A stretch of 64,000 bases of DNA from Saccharicrinis sp963667815 (GTDB lineage Bacteria > Bacteroidota > Bacteroidia > Bacteroidales > Marinilabiliaceae), in the NCBI GenBank assembly GCA_963667815.1, contig OY764021.1; one strand, 5' to 3'. The position numbers and the translations under genes were made by a program. The notes under the pieces were generated by a model. That model was given only the letters and a program-made list of their open reading frames with translations, made no database searches and was not told where the DNA came from. Shown piece by piece: positions 53,108-62,627 of the stretch; position 1 is the stretch's first letter; every line of letters starts with the position of its first letter.

Positions 53108-56100
53108 ATGTCTGATTTTTTTATTAAAACTAAGTTACTTGCATTGGTTTGGCTATTCGTTTTTTGCGTTACTAATGTCTTAATATCACAAGAAAGGAAA
53201 ATTAATTTTGAACATCTCTCCACAGATGATGGCTTAAATCAAAACTCCGTATTAGATATTTATCAGGATCAGGACGGTTTTTTATGGTTTGGAACTTATG
53301 AAGGGATCAATCGCTTTGATGGCTTCAGAATTACAGAATACCTGCATAATTATATTAACAATCCCAATATTGCCGACATGCACGTAAGGAGTATCTGTGA
53401 AGATACTTCAAGAATTTTTTTCGTTGGTACTATGCTCGGTTTAAATCGATTTTTTCTTGATACGAAAGAAAATGTGAACTATTGTCATAATCCTATTAAT
53501 CCCGAAAGTTTATCAAACGACAGAGTCTTTCGTGTTTTTAAAGATTCAGATGGAGATGTTTGGCTATGCACAATGGGAGGAGGTTTGGATCGATTAGAAA
53601 GGGTAAATAAAGATTATGAAAAAGAGCAGGATGTTCAGTATCGATTTATTCATCATCAGCCATCAGAAAATAAAAATAGTATTAGCTCATTGTTCGTATC
53701 CAGCATATGCGAAGGAAAAAATAGAATATTATGGATTGGTACCCAAGGCGGTTTAAACAAGTTGAATAAAGCCACTGGTAGATTTGAAGTCTTTACACAT
53801 GATCCCAATAATAGTTACTCTCTATCAGATAACGATGTTAGTGCTGTTATGGAGGATGAGAATGGAATCGTATGGGTAGGAACCTGGGGAGGAGGATTAA
53901 ATGTATTTGATCCTGCCAATAATCGTTTTTATCGTTATGCTTATAGTGATGAGGATAAAAATAGCATTAGTTACGATGTGATAACTAAAATCTATAAAGA
54001 TAAGCAAGGAAATGTTTGGATAGGAACCTGGGGGGGAGGACTGAATCAAGTTGATTATTCAGATTTGGATGGAAAAGATTTACCACTCGATCAATTAAAA
54101 TTTATTCGATATAAAAATAACAGTTCTGATCCGCGAAGTATTAGTGGAAATTCAATCTATTCCATTTTTGAGGATCAAACAGGTTATATGTGGGTTGGTA
54201 CAGATTGGTGCGGTATAAATAGGTTTAAAGTTGGAGGAAGACAGTTTAAGCATATCTATGCAGAAAAAAGAGATAATAATAATATCGTCAGTAACATAAT
54301 ACACTCACTGGTACTTGATGAAGACAATAATGTTTGGATTGCTACCGATAATGGTTTAAATGTTTATGACAGGGATAATAATATCTTTAAGTTATATCAA
54401 CATAAAGAGGGAGATAAAACTTCGTTGTCAGAAAGTATAGTTCGATCATTGCTGAGAGATCATGAGAATAATATATGGATCGGAACAGAAAATGGTTTAA
54501 ATAAATATGATAAAAAATTAGATCGTTTTATTCATGTGGATTACATTTTTGGTGAATTAGAAAAGAAAATGATCAGAACGATGTATGAATCCAGTGATCA
54601 TGAACTTTGGATTGGTACAAATGGAAATGGAGTTATTCGTTTTAATCCTGCAACTAAAGAGTATAAGAGTTATCAAAAAATATCCAATGGTATTCAGTCA
54701 GGACTTCAAGGAAATACTATTGAGGCTTTTGTTGAAGATAAGTTCAATAATCTGTGGATTGCTTCGGAAGGAGGTTTATGTCAATACAATGTAAATAAAG
54801 ATCAGTTTACATCATTTCAGTTTGATGCTAATGATTCAACTAGTTTGAGCAATAATCTTGTTTATACATTATATCGGGATAGTGATGAAAATATATGGGT
54901 TGGTACCCGAAATGGTTTAAATAAAATGGTTTTTAGTGATCATGGTCAGGTTAGTTTTATTCGTTATAATGAAACCAATGGCTTGTCTTCAGAAACAATT
55001 ACTGGTATTGTTGAAGATGGAAATAATAGTTTGTGGATTGCAACTTCAAATGGATTAAATCATTATGATCCTAAAAGTAATAGATTTTCAAGATATTATA
55101 AAGCTGATGGTTTGCAGGATAATCAATTTACAAGCGCTATTGTATATGATAAATTTTCTAAAGAAATTCTTGCCGGAGGTATAAATGGGCTTAATATTTT
55201 TAATCCAGAAAGCATTGGTGAGGACGAGTTATTGCCTAATTCTAAAATAGTTGATCTTAGATTATTTCATCAGTCGGTTAAAATTGGTCAGGAAATAAAT
55301 GGTAAAGTAATATTACATAAAGACATTTGTTACCAGAAAAATATTGAACTAAATGAAAATAATGATCATATAATTTCATTTGAGTATGCGGCATTAAATA
55401 GTATATCAAGAGAAGGAAATCTATTTGCTTATATACTTGAAGGGTATGAAAAGAATTGGAATTTTGTTCAGGATCAACATGTGGCCACATACAGAAATTT
55501 ACCTTCAGGAAGATATCAGTTCAAAGTTAAAACAGTATCAAAAGGTGGAGTATGGGAGCAGAAGCCTGCGGTATTAAAAGTTTACATTAAGCCATCGTGG
55601 TGGAATACGGTATTTTTTAAAATAAGTATTGTAATATTGTTTATATATCTTGTTTACAGTGCCTATCTTTTTCGGATTCGATTTATGAAAAAGCGTCAAT
55701 TACACCTTGAAGAAATGGTAGCGCAACGAACTGAAGAATTAAGCAATGTAAATGTGCTACTCGAAGAAAAACAAGAGGAAATAACCATTCAGAATGAAGA
55801 ACTTGTAAGGCATAGAAACGATTTGGAATTAATGGTTCAGGAAAGAACATCTGAATTGGTTAAAGCAAAACGCAAGGCTGAAGAATCTGATAAATTAAAG
55901 TCTGCATTTTTGGCTAATATGAGTCACGAAATACGAACTCCAATGAATGCTATTATCGGATTCTCAAGCATTCTGGTTGATCTTGCAGATGATAAAGATG
56001 AACGAGAGTATCTGGCTAAAATGATTAAGAATAGTAGCGATAGTTTGTTGACTTTGATTAATGATATTATTGATATTTCGCGTATTGAGGCTAATCAGCT

Positions 56101-56992
56101 GGTGTTATATAAAGAAAACTTTTGTGTAAACGACGTTCTAAAAGAGATTAATGCCTATTTTAAAATTAAAAATAATAAGGAAATCGATATTGAACTGGTT
56201 ACAGGAGGTGAGGGATTATATTTGCATAGTGATCCGGTTCGTTTTCGTCAGATAATGATTAATTTGATTGGTAATGCCATAAAATTTACGGATAAAGGTT
56301 ATGTCAGGTTTGGATTTAATGAATCTGAAAAAACCTTGGATTTTTTTGTTGAGGATACAGGTATTGGAATTAATGCAGAAGATCAGGAAAAGATTTTTAA
56401 TCACTTTTATAAGTTGGAAGATAAAACCAGATTATATGAAGGTACAGGTATTGGTCTTTCAATCAGTCAACATTTGGTGTATTTAATGGGAGGCAAGTTA
56501 AAACTTAAGTCAGAACCTAATAAAGGTTCCTTGTTTTATTTTAGTTTATCCAAAACAACAAATGCAGAAAAGAGTGATAAAATGGAGGAGTATCATACCA
56601 TCAAATCCTTGTCGCTAGATGATCTTATAATTGTTGTAGCAGAAGATGAATCTAATAATTATTATTTATTGGAGCGCTTGTTAAAGAAAACAAAAGCAGA
56701 ACTTTATTGGGCACACAATGGTAAGGAAGCGGTAGATTACATTTCAAACTTATACATGAAGAAAAAATGTATGGTTTTGATGGATATTAAAATGCCGGTA
56801 ATGGATGGGAAAAAGGCCACAAAAAAAATAAAAGAAATTAATGAAAAGATTCCCGTTATTGCTGTGACTGCCTTTGCTCAGGTTGGTGATAAAAGAAAAC
56901 TGATAGACAAGGGATTTGATGGTTATATCTCCAAGCCAATTAATACCGAAGAACTATTTGAAGTGCTTCAAATGCATTATGCTAAGTTGTAG
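53108..56992 (+). CDS. Hybrid sensor kinase with two beta-propellers, Y_Y_Y, HisKA, HATPase and receiver domains
   Basis: The 1294-residue protein has a signal peptide. I count 14 Reg_prop-type blades at ~45-700 (such as DGFLWFGTYEGINRF, NGIVWVGTWGGGLNVF, NNSLWIATSNGLNHY and the last SKEILAGGINGLNIF), enough for two seven-bladed propellers. A Y_Y_Y domain (~745-830), a TM helix (~838-857), a long coiled coil, HisKA with H940 (MSHEIRTPMNA), HATPase_c, and a receiver with D1226 (VLMDIKMPVMDG) follow. This is the hybrid two-component layout that senses oligosaccharides in Bacteroidota. The usual C-terminal AraC DNA-binding domain is absent and the protein ends after the receiver. No polysaccharide-utilisation genes lie beside it. 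Confidence 0.95.
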   Translation: MSDFFIKTKLLALVWLFVFCVTNVLISQERKINFEHLSTDDGLNQNSVLDIYQDQDGFLWFGTYEGINRFDGFRITEYLHNYINNPNIADMHVRSICEDTSRIFFVGTMLGLNRFFLDTKENVNYCHNPINPESLSNDRVFRVFKDSDGDVWLCTMGGGLDRLERVNKDYEKEQDVQYRFIHHQPSENKNSISSLFVSSICEGKNRILWIGTQGGLNKLNKATGRFEVFTHDPNNSYSLSDNDVSAVMEDENGIVWVGTWGGGLNVFDPANNRFYRYAYSDEDKNSISYDVITKIYKDKQGNVWIGTWGGGLNQVDYSDLDGKDLPLDQLKFIRYKNNSSDPRSISGNSIYSIFEDQTGYMWVGTDWCGINRFKVGGRQFKHIYAEKRDNNNIVSNIIHSLVLDEDNNVWIATDNGLNVYDRDNNIFKLYQHKEGDKTSLSESIVRSLLRDHENNIWIGTENGLNKYDKKLDRFIHVDYIFGELEKKMIRTMYESSDHELWIGTNGNGVIRFNPATKEYKSYQKISNGIQSGLQGNTIEAFVEDKFNNLWIASEGGLCQYNVNKDQFTSFQFDANDSTSLSNNLVYTLYRDSDENIWVGTRNGLNKMVFSDHGQVSFIRYNETNGLSSETITGIVEDGNNSLWIATSNGLNHYDPKSNRFSRYYKADGLQDNQFTSAIVYDKFSKEILAGGINGLNIFNPESIGEDELLPNSKIVDLRLFHQSVKIGQEINGKVILHKDICYQKNIELNENNDHIISFEYAALNSISREGNLFAYILEGYEKNWNFVQDQHVATYRNLPSGRYQFKVKTVSKGGVWEQKPAVLKVYIKPSWWNTVFFKISIVILFIYLVYSAYLFRIRFMKKRQLHLEEMVAQRTEELSNVNVLLEEKQEEITIQNEELVRHRNDLELMVQERTSELVKAKRKAEESDKLKSAFLANMSHEIRTPMNAIIGFSSILVDLADDKDEREYLAKMIKNSSDSLLTLINDIIDISRIEANQLVLYKENFCVNDVLKEINAYFKIKNNKEIDIELVTGGEGLYLHSDPVRFRQIMINLIGNAIKFTDKGYVRFGFNESEKTLDFFVEDTGIGINAEDQEKIFNHFYKLEDKTRLYEGTGIGLSISQHLVYLMGGKLKLKSEPNKGSLFYFSLSKTTNAEKSDKMEEYHTIKSLSLDDLIIVVAEDESNNYYLLERLLKKTKAELYWAHNGKEAVDYISNLYMKKKCMVLMDIKMPVMDGKKATKKIKEINEKIPVIAVTAFAQVGDKRKLIDKGFDGYISKPINTEELFEVLQMHYAKL

Positions 56993-57016
56993 AAGTACAA
57001 TTAGGGAATTAATTGT

Positions 57017-57045
57017 AATGTACAACTCCTATGGAGCTGTACATT
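57017..57045. terminator. Hairpin between convergent hybrid kinase and ABC-F genes
   Basis: AATGTACA-A-CTCC (57017-57029) pairs with GGAG-C-TGTACATT (57033-57045), a 13-bp stem with one mismatch and a 3-nt loop. The T-run after it on the plus strand is 10 nt away. Confidence 0.6.
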
Positions 57046-57057
57046 GAATTATGGTTT

Positions 57058-58701
57058 TTAAGCTTTCACTTGTCGTTCAATTTCTTTTAAATTACTCATC
57101 TTCTTATTTTCTAAAAAGTGGTTGATATCACCAAGATGTTCCTTCACTTTTTTATTTCCGAACTCATACACTTTTTCAGCTAAACCATCCAGAAAATCTC
57201 TATCGTGAGAAACCAAAATAAGTGTACCATCATAAGCTTTTAAAGCACTTTTTAGTATATCCTTGGTTTTTAAATCAAGGTGGTTGGTAGGCTCATCCAG
57301 TATTAGTAAGTTGACTGGTTCAAGCAAAAGTTTTATCATGGCTAATCGGGTGCGTTCACCTCCGGATAATACTTTTACCTTTTTAGTGGTATCATCTCCA
57401 CTGAACATAAAGGCACCCAGAATATCTTTTATTTTTGTGCGGGCATCACCTTTTGCTACTTCATCAATAGTATCAAATACAGATAATTCTTCATCAAGTA
57501 ACGAAGCCTGATTTTGTGCAAAATAGCCAATCATAGTATTGTGCCCCAACTGAATCTCTCCATCAAAATCAATTTCACCCATTATAGATTTAACGAGTGT
57601 AGATTTACCTTCTCCATTTTTTCCTACAAAAGCAATTTTTTCGCCTCTTTCTATAGTAAGACTGGCTTCTTTATATACCAAATGATCATTGTATGTTTTG
57701 GCAACATTGGTAGCAATTACAGGATAATTACCTGATCGGGGTGAAGGAGGAAATTTTAGTTTAAGGGCACTGTTATCCACTTCATCAACCTCTATAATTT
57801 CAAGTTTTTCAAGCATTTTAACTCTTGACTGAACTTGAAGGGTTTTTGAATAGGTGCCTTTAAAACGTTCAATAAACTCCTTGTTTTCAGCAATCATCTT
57901 CTGCTGATCGTTATATTGTTTTAATTGTTGCTCTCTTCTTTCTTCGCGTAACTCTAAATAGCGACTGTAATTTACTTTATAATCGTAAATACGCCCCATG
58001 GTTACTTCAATGGTTCTGGTAGTAATATTGTCAACAAAAGCTCTGTCGTGACTAATAACCACAACCGCTTTACCACATGATATTAAGAACTCTTCTAACC
58101 ATTGAATAGATTCAATATCCAGGTGGTTGGTAGGCTCATCCAATAAAATTAAATCTGGTTTCTGTAAAAGAATTTTTGCCAGCTCAATACGCATTCTCCA
58201 GCCACCACTAAATGTTTCTGTTGATTTACTAAAATCTTTGCGTGTAAATCCCAAACCAAACAATACTTTTTCAACATCAGCATCAAAGTTCGTTTCTTCA
58301 ATAGCATAAAATTTTTCGCTAAGGGTAGAAACTTTTTCAATTAAGGCATAGTAACTGTCAGATTCATAATCAGTACGTGTAGTAAGTTCCTGATTCAGTA
58401 CCTCAATTTCTTTTTGCATATCAAAAATATGGCTAAAAGCTTGCGAGGCTTCATCAAATACCGAACGGTTACTTTTATTCATCAAGTGCTGTGGAAGATA
58501 GGCTACAACCCTTTCTTTAGGTACCGAAACGCGACCACCCTGAGGAGACTGTGCTCCTGCAATAATCTTTAGCAAGGTTGATTTTCCCGCTCCGTTTTTA
58601 CCCATTAAAGCAATTCTGTCTTTTTCGTTAATTACAAACGAAATATTTTTAAAAAGAGTGGTTGCTCCAAACTCAACCGTTAATGCATCTATTGAAATCA
58701 T
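57058..58701 (-). CDS. ABC-F family ATPase
   Basis: The 547-residue soluble protein carries two ABC modules: Walker A GKNGAGKSTLLK and GKNGEGKSTLVK, signatures FSGGWRMRIELAK and LSGGERTRLAMIK, and Walker B LILLDEPTNHLD in both. A charged P-site-tRNA-interaction-like linker (~240-310, with REERREQQLKQYNDQQKM) joins them. There are no membrane segments. ABC-F proteins bind the ribosomal E site and act as translation factors (EttA, Uup, YbiT types) or antibiotic-resistance factors. The linker length and the housekeeping context suggest a translation factor rather than a resistance protein; this cannot be settled from sequence. Confidence 0.93.
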   Translation of the reverse strand: MISIDALTVEFGATTLFKNISFVINEKDRIALMGKNGAGKSTLLKIIAGAQSPQGGRVSVPKERVVAYLPQHLMNKSNRSVFDEASQAFSHIFDMQKEIEVLNQELTTRTDYESDSYYALIEKVSTLSEKFYAIEETNFDADVEKVLFGLGFTRKDFSKSTETFSGGWRMRIELAKILLQKPDLILLDEPTNHLDIESIQWLEEFLISCGKAVVVISHDRAFVDNITTRTIEVTMGRIYDYKVNYSRYLELREERREQQLKQYNDQQKMIAENKEFIERFKGTYSKTLQVQSRVKMLEKLEIIEVDEVDNSALKLKFPPSPRSGNYPVIATNVAKTYNDHLVYKEASLTIERGEKIAFVGKNGEGKSTLVKSIMGEIDFDGEIQLGHNTMIGYFAQNQASLLDEELSVFDTIDEVAKGDARTKIKDILGAFMFSGDDTTKKVKVLSGGERTRLAMIKLLLEPVNLLILDEPTNHLDLKTKDILKSALKAYDGTLILVSHDRDFLDGLAEKVYEFGNKKVKEHLGDINHFLENKKMSNLKEIERQVKA

Positions 58702-58724
58702 CAGCTTAAATAAAAATTTGGCCG

Positions 58725-58755
58725 CAAATATAATAGGAAACTATCATTGAAAAAA
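58725..58755 (-). promoter_or_regulatory. Bacteroidota-type promoter for the ABC-F gene
   Basis: On the minus strand TATATTTG (58725-58732) matches TAnnTTTG exactly. TTTT lies 19 bp further upstream (58752-58755) in place of TTTG. The -7 box is 24 nt from the ATG. Confidence 0.45.
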
Positions 58756-58950
58756 AGTGCTAGAGTAATTAACCTGATTTTATTTTTTAAGCACATGAGA
58801 ATATGATAATTTATTGAATACTTGAATTTAAAGATGCATTGTTAAATAAATGGTAAAAATATCGTTACATTAGCCGTTATGGAAAAATGAATAGTTGGTG
58901 TTTGGTTATTTATAGGAGCTAAAGTTTAATTAAAATATTGCCTTATATTA

Positions 58951-59712
58951 ATGAGATTGATAACTAACAATAGAAATGTTAATATGGCCCGTTATGAAGA
59001 GCTAATTGACATACATTATGAAGCCTTAAAGGTTGACTTAAATAAAAATCGCAAAAAAATCATTGAGCTATGTCATGCAGCCAAGTTTCTTATGCATTTA
59101 GACCTATCTTTTGAAATTAGGGAGCTTAGAGAACAACCTGATTTTTTGATAGGTAATGGAACTCTTGAAGTTGGATTAGAGCATCAGGTTCTATTAAATC
59201 CTGAAAAAAAGCAATTAGAGGGGTATTTTGAAAATATAGGTCTTAAAATTGAAGATGAACTAAAAAAAGATCCTTTATTTCCCGATATTCATATTAATAT
59301 AATATTTAATCGTTATTCTAGTACCAGGCAAATAGATAAAAATAAATTAATTAAGCATTCGGTTGTTATTATTAAAAATAAAGTATTTAATGGTTTTTTT
59401 GAGCGTAATATATACATTGATAGTTTATATATTATGTCACATGACCGAATTAGTATATCTTCTAGTCTTGGAGGTTGGTTTCAGAATAAGTTAAACCTTA
59501 AAATTTTAAATAACTCAATTCGACGTAAAGAAATGAAATTAGATAAGTATAAAAAAAATCTTCAATTACCTCAATGGCTACTTATTGTAATAGATAGTTC
59601 CGGAGAAAGTTCTTATGTATTCGATGACGATTTTATATTTGATAAGGATTCAAAGTTTGATAAAATATATTTGCTTGAAGATTTTGCAAATAGAGTATAT
59701 GAATTAAAATAG
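58951..59712 (+). CDS. Uncharacterised protein with possible PD-(D/E)xK nuclease-like fold
   Basis: The 253-residue soluble protein is not in a family I can name. The segment EQPDFLIGNGTLEVGLEHQ has the D-x(n)-E spacing of restriction-endonuclease-like folds, where PDF supplies the Asp and ExG/ExH the Glu. The usual Lys after the Glu is missing, so the assignment is weak. The C-terminus (LPQWLLIVIDSSGESSYV, then FDKIYLLEDFANRVYEL) resembles other hypothetical proteins of that type. A second ATG at 58984 is an alternative start. It is transcribed away from the ABC-F gene (249-bp gap). Confidence 0.7.
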   Translation: MRLITNNRNVNMARYEELIDIHYEALKVDLNKNRKKIIELCHAAKFLMHLDLSFEIRELREQPDFLIGNGTLEVGLEHQVLLNPEKKQLEGYFENIGLKIEDELKKDPLFPDIHINIIFNRYSSTRQIDKNKLIKHSVVIIKNKVFNGFFERNIYIDSLYIMSHDRISISSSLGGWFQNKLNLKILNNSIRRKEMKLDKYKKNLQLPQWLLIVIDSSGESSYVFDDDFIFDKDSKFDKIYLLEDFANRVYELK

Positions 59713-59768
59713 TAATAGAGTTGGAATCCTTATATAAGTTTAAATTTTAATAAATCAAACCAAAAACT

Positions 59769-60338
59769 ATGAAAGTCAATCTGAAAAACCTTATAACTCT
59801 ATTTATTGTGCTAACCATTTTTGCCAGTTGTGTAACTCAAAAATCAAGTACAATTGTTGGCAGCGAATACAATGAAGCAAAAAACGAAACCGATTATTTT
59901 GTATTTCCATATGGTTCAGTTAAAATTCCGGGTAAGTGGGAAAAGACCAATTATAACTCTAACAGTAGGCAACAGTATTTTCAAAATCAGGATTCTGTAT
60001 TAATAGCCATTGCATTTGGAAAAATTGACAAATACGAATTTAATGTGGAAGGAAACAAGGTTGGGGCAGAGTTTGTGAAAGCATATTACGAGTGGGATTC
60101 CAACTACTTTATGGATACCTACGGATTAAAAAGACAAGTGTTGGAGCAGGATAGTACTAAAAACTTTATGATTTATCGGATTTTTGGACCAATAGAAGGT
60201 AGTAATTTGGATACTTATTTTCTTGTTGGTGAACATAAAGGACTCACAAGTAATTTCTCAATTTCTAACACTGATAAATGGAATGAAATTGAAAAAGTAT
60301 CCTTTTTAAAGAGCTTGTTTGTAACATGGAATGAATAA
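59769..60338 (+). CDS. Predicted lipoprotein of unknown function
   Basis: The 189-residue protein has a lipobox (FASC, lipidated C21). The mature part has FVFPYGSVKIPGKWEKTNYN and RQQYFQNQDSVLIAIAFG, giving an overall mixed alpha/beta layout. It resembles PsbP- or DUF1795-like stress lipoproteins in outline only. No signal for surface export follows the cysteine. It is 56 bp downstream of the uncharacterised gene and 20 bp from the end of the convergent AraC/TPR regulator. Confidence 0.75.
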   Translation: MKVNLKNLITLFIVLTIFASCVTQKSSTIVGSEYNEAKNETDYFVFPYGSVKIPGKWEKTNYNSNSRQQYFQNQDSVLIAIAFGKIDKYEFNVEGNKVGAEFVKAYYEWDSNYFMDTYGLKRQVLEQDSTKNFMIYRIFGPIEGSNLDTYFLVGEHKGLTSNFSISNTDKWNEIEKVSFLKSLFVTWNE

Positions 60339-60358
60339 TGAAAAGGATGTGGGTTTCT

Positions 60359-62416
60359 TTAAAGCAGATTTTTTTCTTTTAGCACTTCTTCAATCTGATT
60401 GTGATCTTTCCAAAAGTTCTTTTCTATTTTCTTCCAGACTTTATCAAAATCAGGATGTTTTTGAATTTCTTTTGATAAGGGATCGAGTTTATAAAACAGA
60501 ATAGTCCAATAGTGATAGTGCTCATATTCAGAGAACTTTTTTAAATACTCAATAGCTTTATTTAAATCACCTTCAATAATATAGCTTGCAGATAACATAA
60601 CGTCTTTGTAAATGGATTCGTCCTGAGAAGCTCTGGTTTTATATATTTCAAATAATTCCGTGGCTCTTGCTGTGTCACCGTTTTTATCAAAAACATAACT
60701 TATCTTGATATTCTCATACCAAAAAATATCCATTTGGTATTGAATGCGCTTATGATCAAATTTTTTGTAATACTTATACGAGGATTTGTAATCGCCCAGC
60801 ATATAGTATAATTTACCCACTTCCTGCAATACATCAAGTCTGGTCGTATCCATTTTATAAGTTTCCAGTAATAAGTCTTTGGTTTCATTCAAATCTTTAT
60901 GGATGCCGAAAAGAATATAAGCCTTTACGTAATAGGCCGAAATATTATCGGGGTTGTAATCCAGTGCTTTGTTGATGTATTTTAAAGCCTGATCTACAAA
61001 TGCATTTTGAATGAGAGAATTGCTGAGGTGTAAATAAAGTATGGATGTTGTGGCAGAATCATTTGTCGCAATATGAAGTCGTTCGCCTTTTAAAGCATAC
61101 TCAAGATATTTTTGTGTGTCAGGTTGATAGGTGGTATAAAAATCAGATAAAAAGTTAATGATCCACGCTGAATTCGGGCTGTATTTATGTGCTTTTTCAA
61201 AATGAGGTAATGCTTTAGCATACTCGCCCGAATTCATATAAAAAAGACCTTTGGCTATTAAACTTTCCGGAATACCAGAGTTGTACAACATGGCTTTGTC
61301 GGCATATTCATTTAACTCCTTTAGGTGTTGTTTGTCAGCCTGGAAAACATCCATGTAATAATAAGCAATGGCAATATAAGCATATGCCTCAGCAAACTCT
61401 GAATCATGATCTATCGCTTTTTTAAACCATATGATGGATTCTTTTAAACCAATGCCGGTTTCATTTCTTATATATTCTAATCCCTTTAGGTAATTATCAT
61501 AAGCTTCCAGGTTATCGGTTGGTATGCGCTCTATACGTTGCTTTTCTTCAGGAGTAATTATAACCTGAACTTCGTTGGCAATGGTTTGGGCAATATTGTT
61601 TTGTAGTTCAAATATATCTTTAACTTCCCTTTTATATTGTGCAGCCCATAAATGTTTATCATTATCGGCATCAATAAGCTGAACATTCAATAATATTTTA
61701 TTCCCTACTTTTTGTCCACTTCCTTCAACAAAATAGCTTACGTTTAATTCGCGTGCTATTTCAGGAATCGTTTTGTTTGTATTTCTGTATTTTTCAACTG
61801 AAGTTCGGCTAATAACCCTCATGTTTTCAATTTTTTGAAAGTTATTTAAAATGGCCTCCATCAGTCCGTTGATAATGTATACGTTGCTCGAATCGTTACT
61901 GTCATTTATAAATGGTAAAACAGCAATAGACTTCTCTTTGTCAATTTCACTTCTTTGAAAGGGATTAATAAAAAATAAAAGTGCCAGAATTATTAATCCT
62001 GCTACAGTAATAACTGCGGTAATGTAATTTATTTTAGGTTTATTTTTTTTATTCGGTTCATGGCTAATATCCTCTTCTTTTTGCTTGCCATATTCACCCG
62101 GTGAATAGCCATATTGTTCCCGAAAGCATTTAATAAAGTAGGAGGTACTTCCAAAACCAACTTCAAAACCAATTTCCGAAATCGTTAAACTACCTTCGTT
62201 TAACAGGTCAACAGCTTTTTGTAACCGGACTCGATTTATAAATTGACTTGCAGATAAATTGCTTATTTTTTTAACTTTTCGGAGTAGATTTGATCGACTC
62301 ATTCCAATATGATCAGCTAATTCCGCAACTCCAAATTGTGAATCGGCTATTTTATCCTCAATAATTTCTTTGAGTTTTATCAGAAAATCATCTTTAAAAA
62401 GAGAGTCGTTATCCAT
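60359..62416 (-). CDS. AraC-type HTH regulator with membrane segment, TolB-like domain and TPR repeats
   Basis: Choosing the ATG at 62416 gives 685 residues. In-frame starts further upstream (up to 62485) overlap the repeated octamers and are unlikely. Order: AraC-type double helix-turn-helix (~15-110; VAELADHIGMSRSNLLRKV, ISEIGFEVGFGSTSYFIKCF), one TM helix (~128-148), and a TolB/FlgO-like domain (KSIAVLPFINDS, RVISRTSVEKYR, VSYFVEGSGQKVGNK). About eight TPR repeats fill the C-terminal half. With the DNA-binding part inside and TPRs in the periplasm, it looks like a one-protein transmembrane regulator. The signal is unknown. It diverges from the ankyrin lipoprotein. Confidence 0.9.
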   Translation of the reverse strand: MDNDSLFKDDFLIKLKEIIEDKIADSQFGVAELADHIGMSRSNLLRKVKKISNLSASQFINRVRLQKAVDLLNEGSLTISEIGFEVGFGSTSYFIKCFREQYGYSPGEYGKQKEEDISHEPNKKNKPKINYITAVITVAGLIILALLFFINPFQRSEIDKEKSIAVLPFINDSNDSSNVYIINGLMEAILNNFQKIENMRVISRTSVEKYRNTNKTIPEIARELNVSYFVEGSGQKVGNKILLNVQLIDADNDKHLWAAQYKREVKDIFELQNNIAQTIANEVQVIITPEEKQRIERIPTDNLEAYDNYLKGLEYIRNETGIGLKESIIWFKKAIDHDSEFAEAYAYIAIAYYYMDVFQADKQHLKELNEYADKAMLYNSGIPESLIAKGLFYMNSGEYAKALPHFEKAHKYSPNSAWIINFLSDFYTTYQPDTQKYLEYALKGERLHIATNDSATTSILYLHLSNSLIQNAFVDQALKYINKALDYNPDNISAYYVKAYILFGIHKDLNETKDLLLETYKMDTTRLDVLQEVGKLYYMLGDYKSSYKYYKKFDHKRIQYQMDIFWYENIKISYVFDKNGDTARATELFEIYKTRASQDESIYKDVMLSASYIIEGDLNKAIEYLKKFSEYEHYHYWTILFYKLDPLSKEIQKHPDFDKVWKKIEKNFWKDHNQIEEVLKEKNLL

Positions 62417-62465
62417 ATTAAAAAGTATTGATCGAAAGATAAAATATTTTGGTAAAAATACCGCA

Positions 62466-62567
62466 TGCATGATGGTTTGCATCATAATTTATATGTATGC
62501 GTCATAGTTTTTATTGAGTGTTAAAACTTTATGCTATTGTCTGCATGATTGATTAACAGTGCGTCAC
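62466..62567. promoter_or_regulatory. Cluster of five TGCRTSAY octamers between the AraC/TPR regulator and ankyrin lipoprotein genes
   Basis: TGCATGAT (62466-62473), TGCATCAT (62478-62485), TGCGTCAT (62498-62505), TGCATGAT (62542-62549) and TGCGTCAC (62560-62567) occur within 102 bp of the 211-bp divergent intergenic region. Such clustering of near-identical words fits an operator array for a DNA-binding protein, most simply the adjacent AraC-type regulator. Confidence 0.5.
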
Positions 62568-62627
62568 AGTATTATAGAACTTTACAGTATCAGATTAAAC
62601 GTTCAAAATCAATTAAAAATTACAATC

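Noticed and set aside
62417..62485. N-terminal extension of the AraC/TPR regulator
   Set aside because: The extension overlaps the octamer cluster and adds sequence unlike AraC-domain N-termini; the ATG at 62416 is preferred.
62559..62627. N-terminal extension of the ankyrin lipoprotein
   Set aside because: It would place 23 extra residues before the signal peptide and overlaps an octamer.
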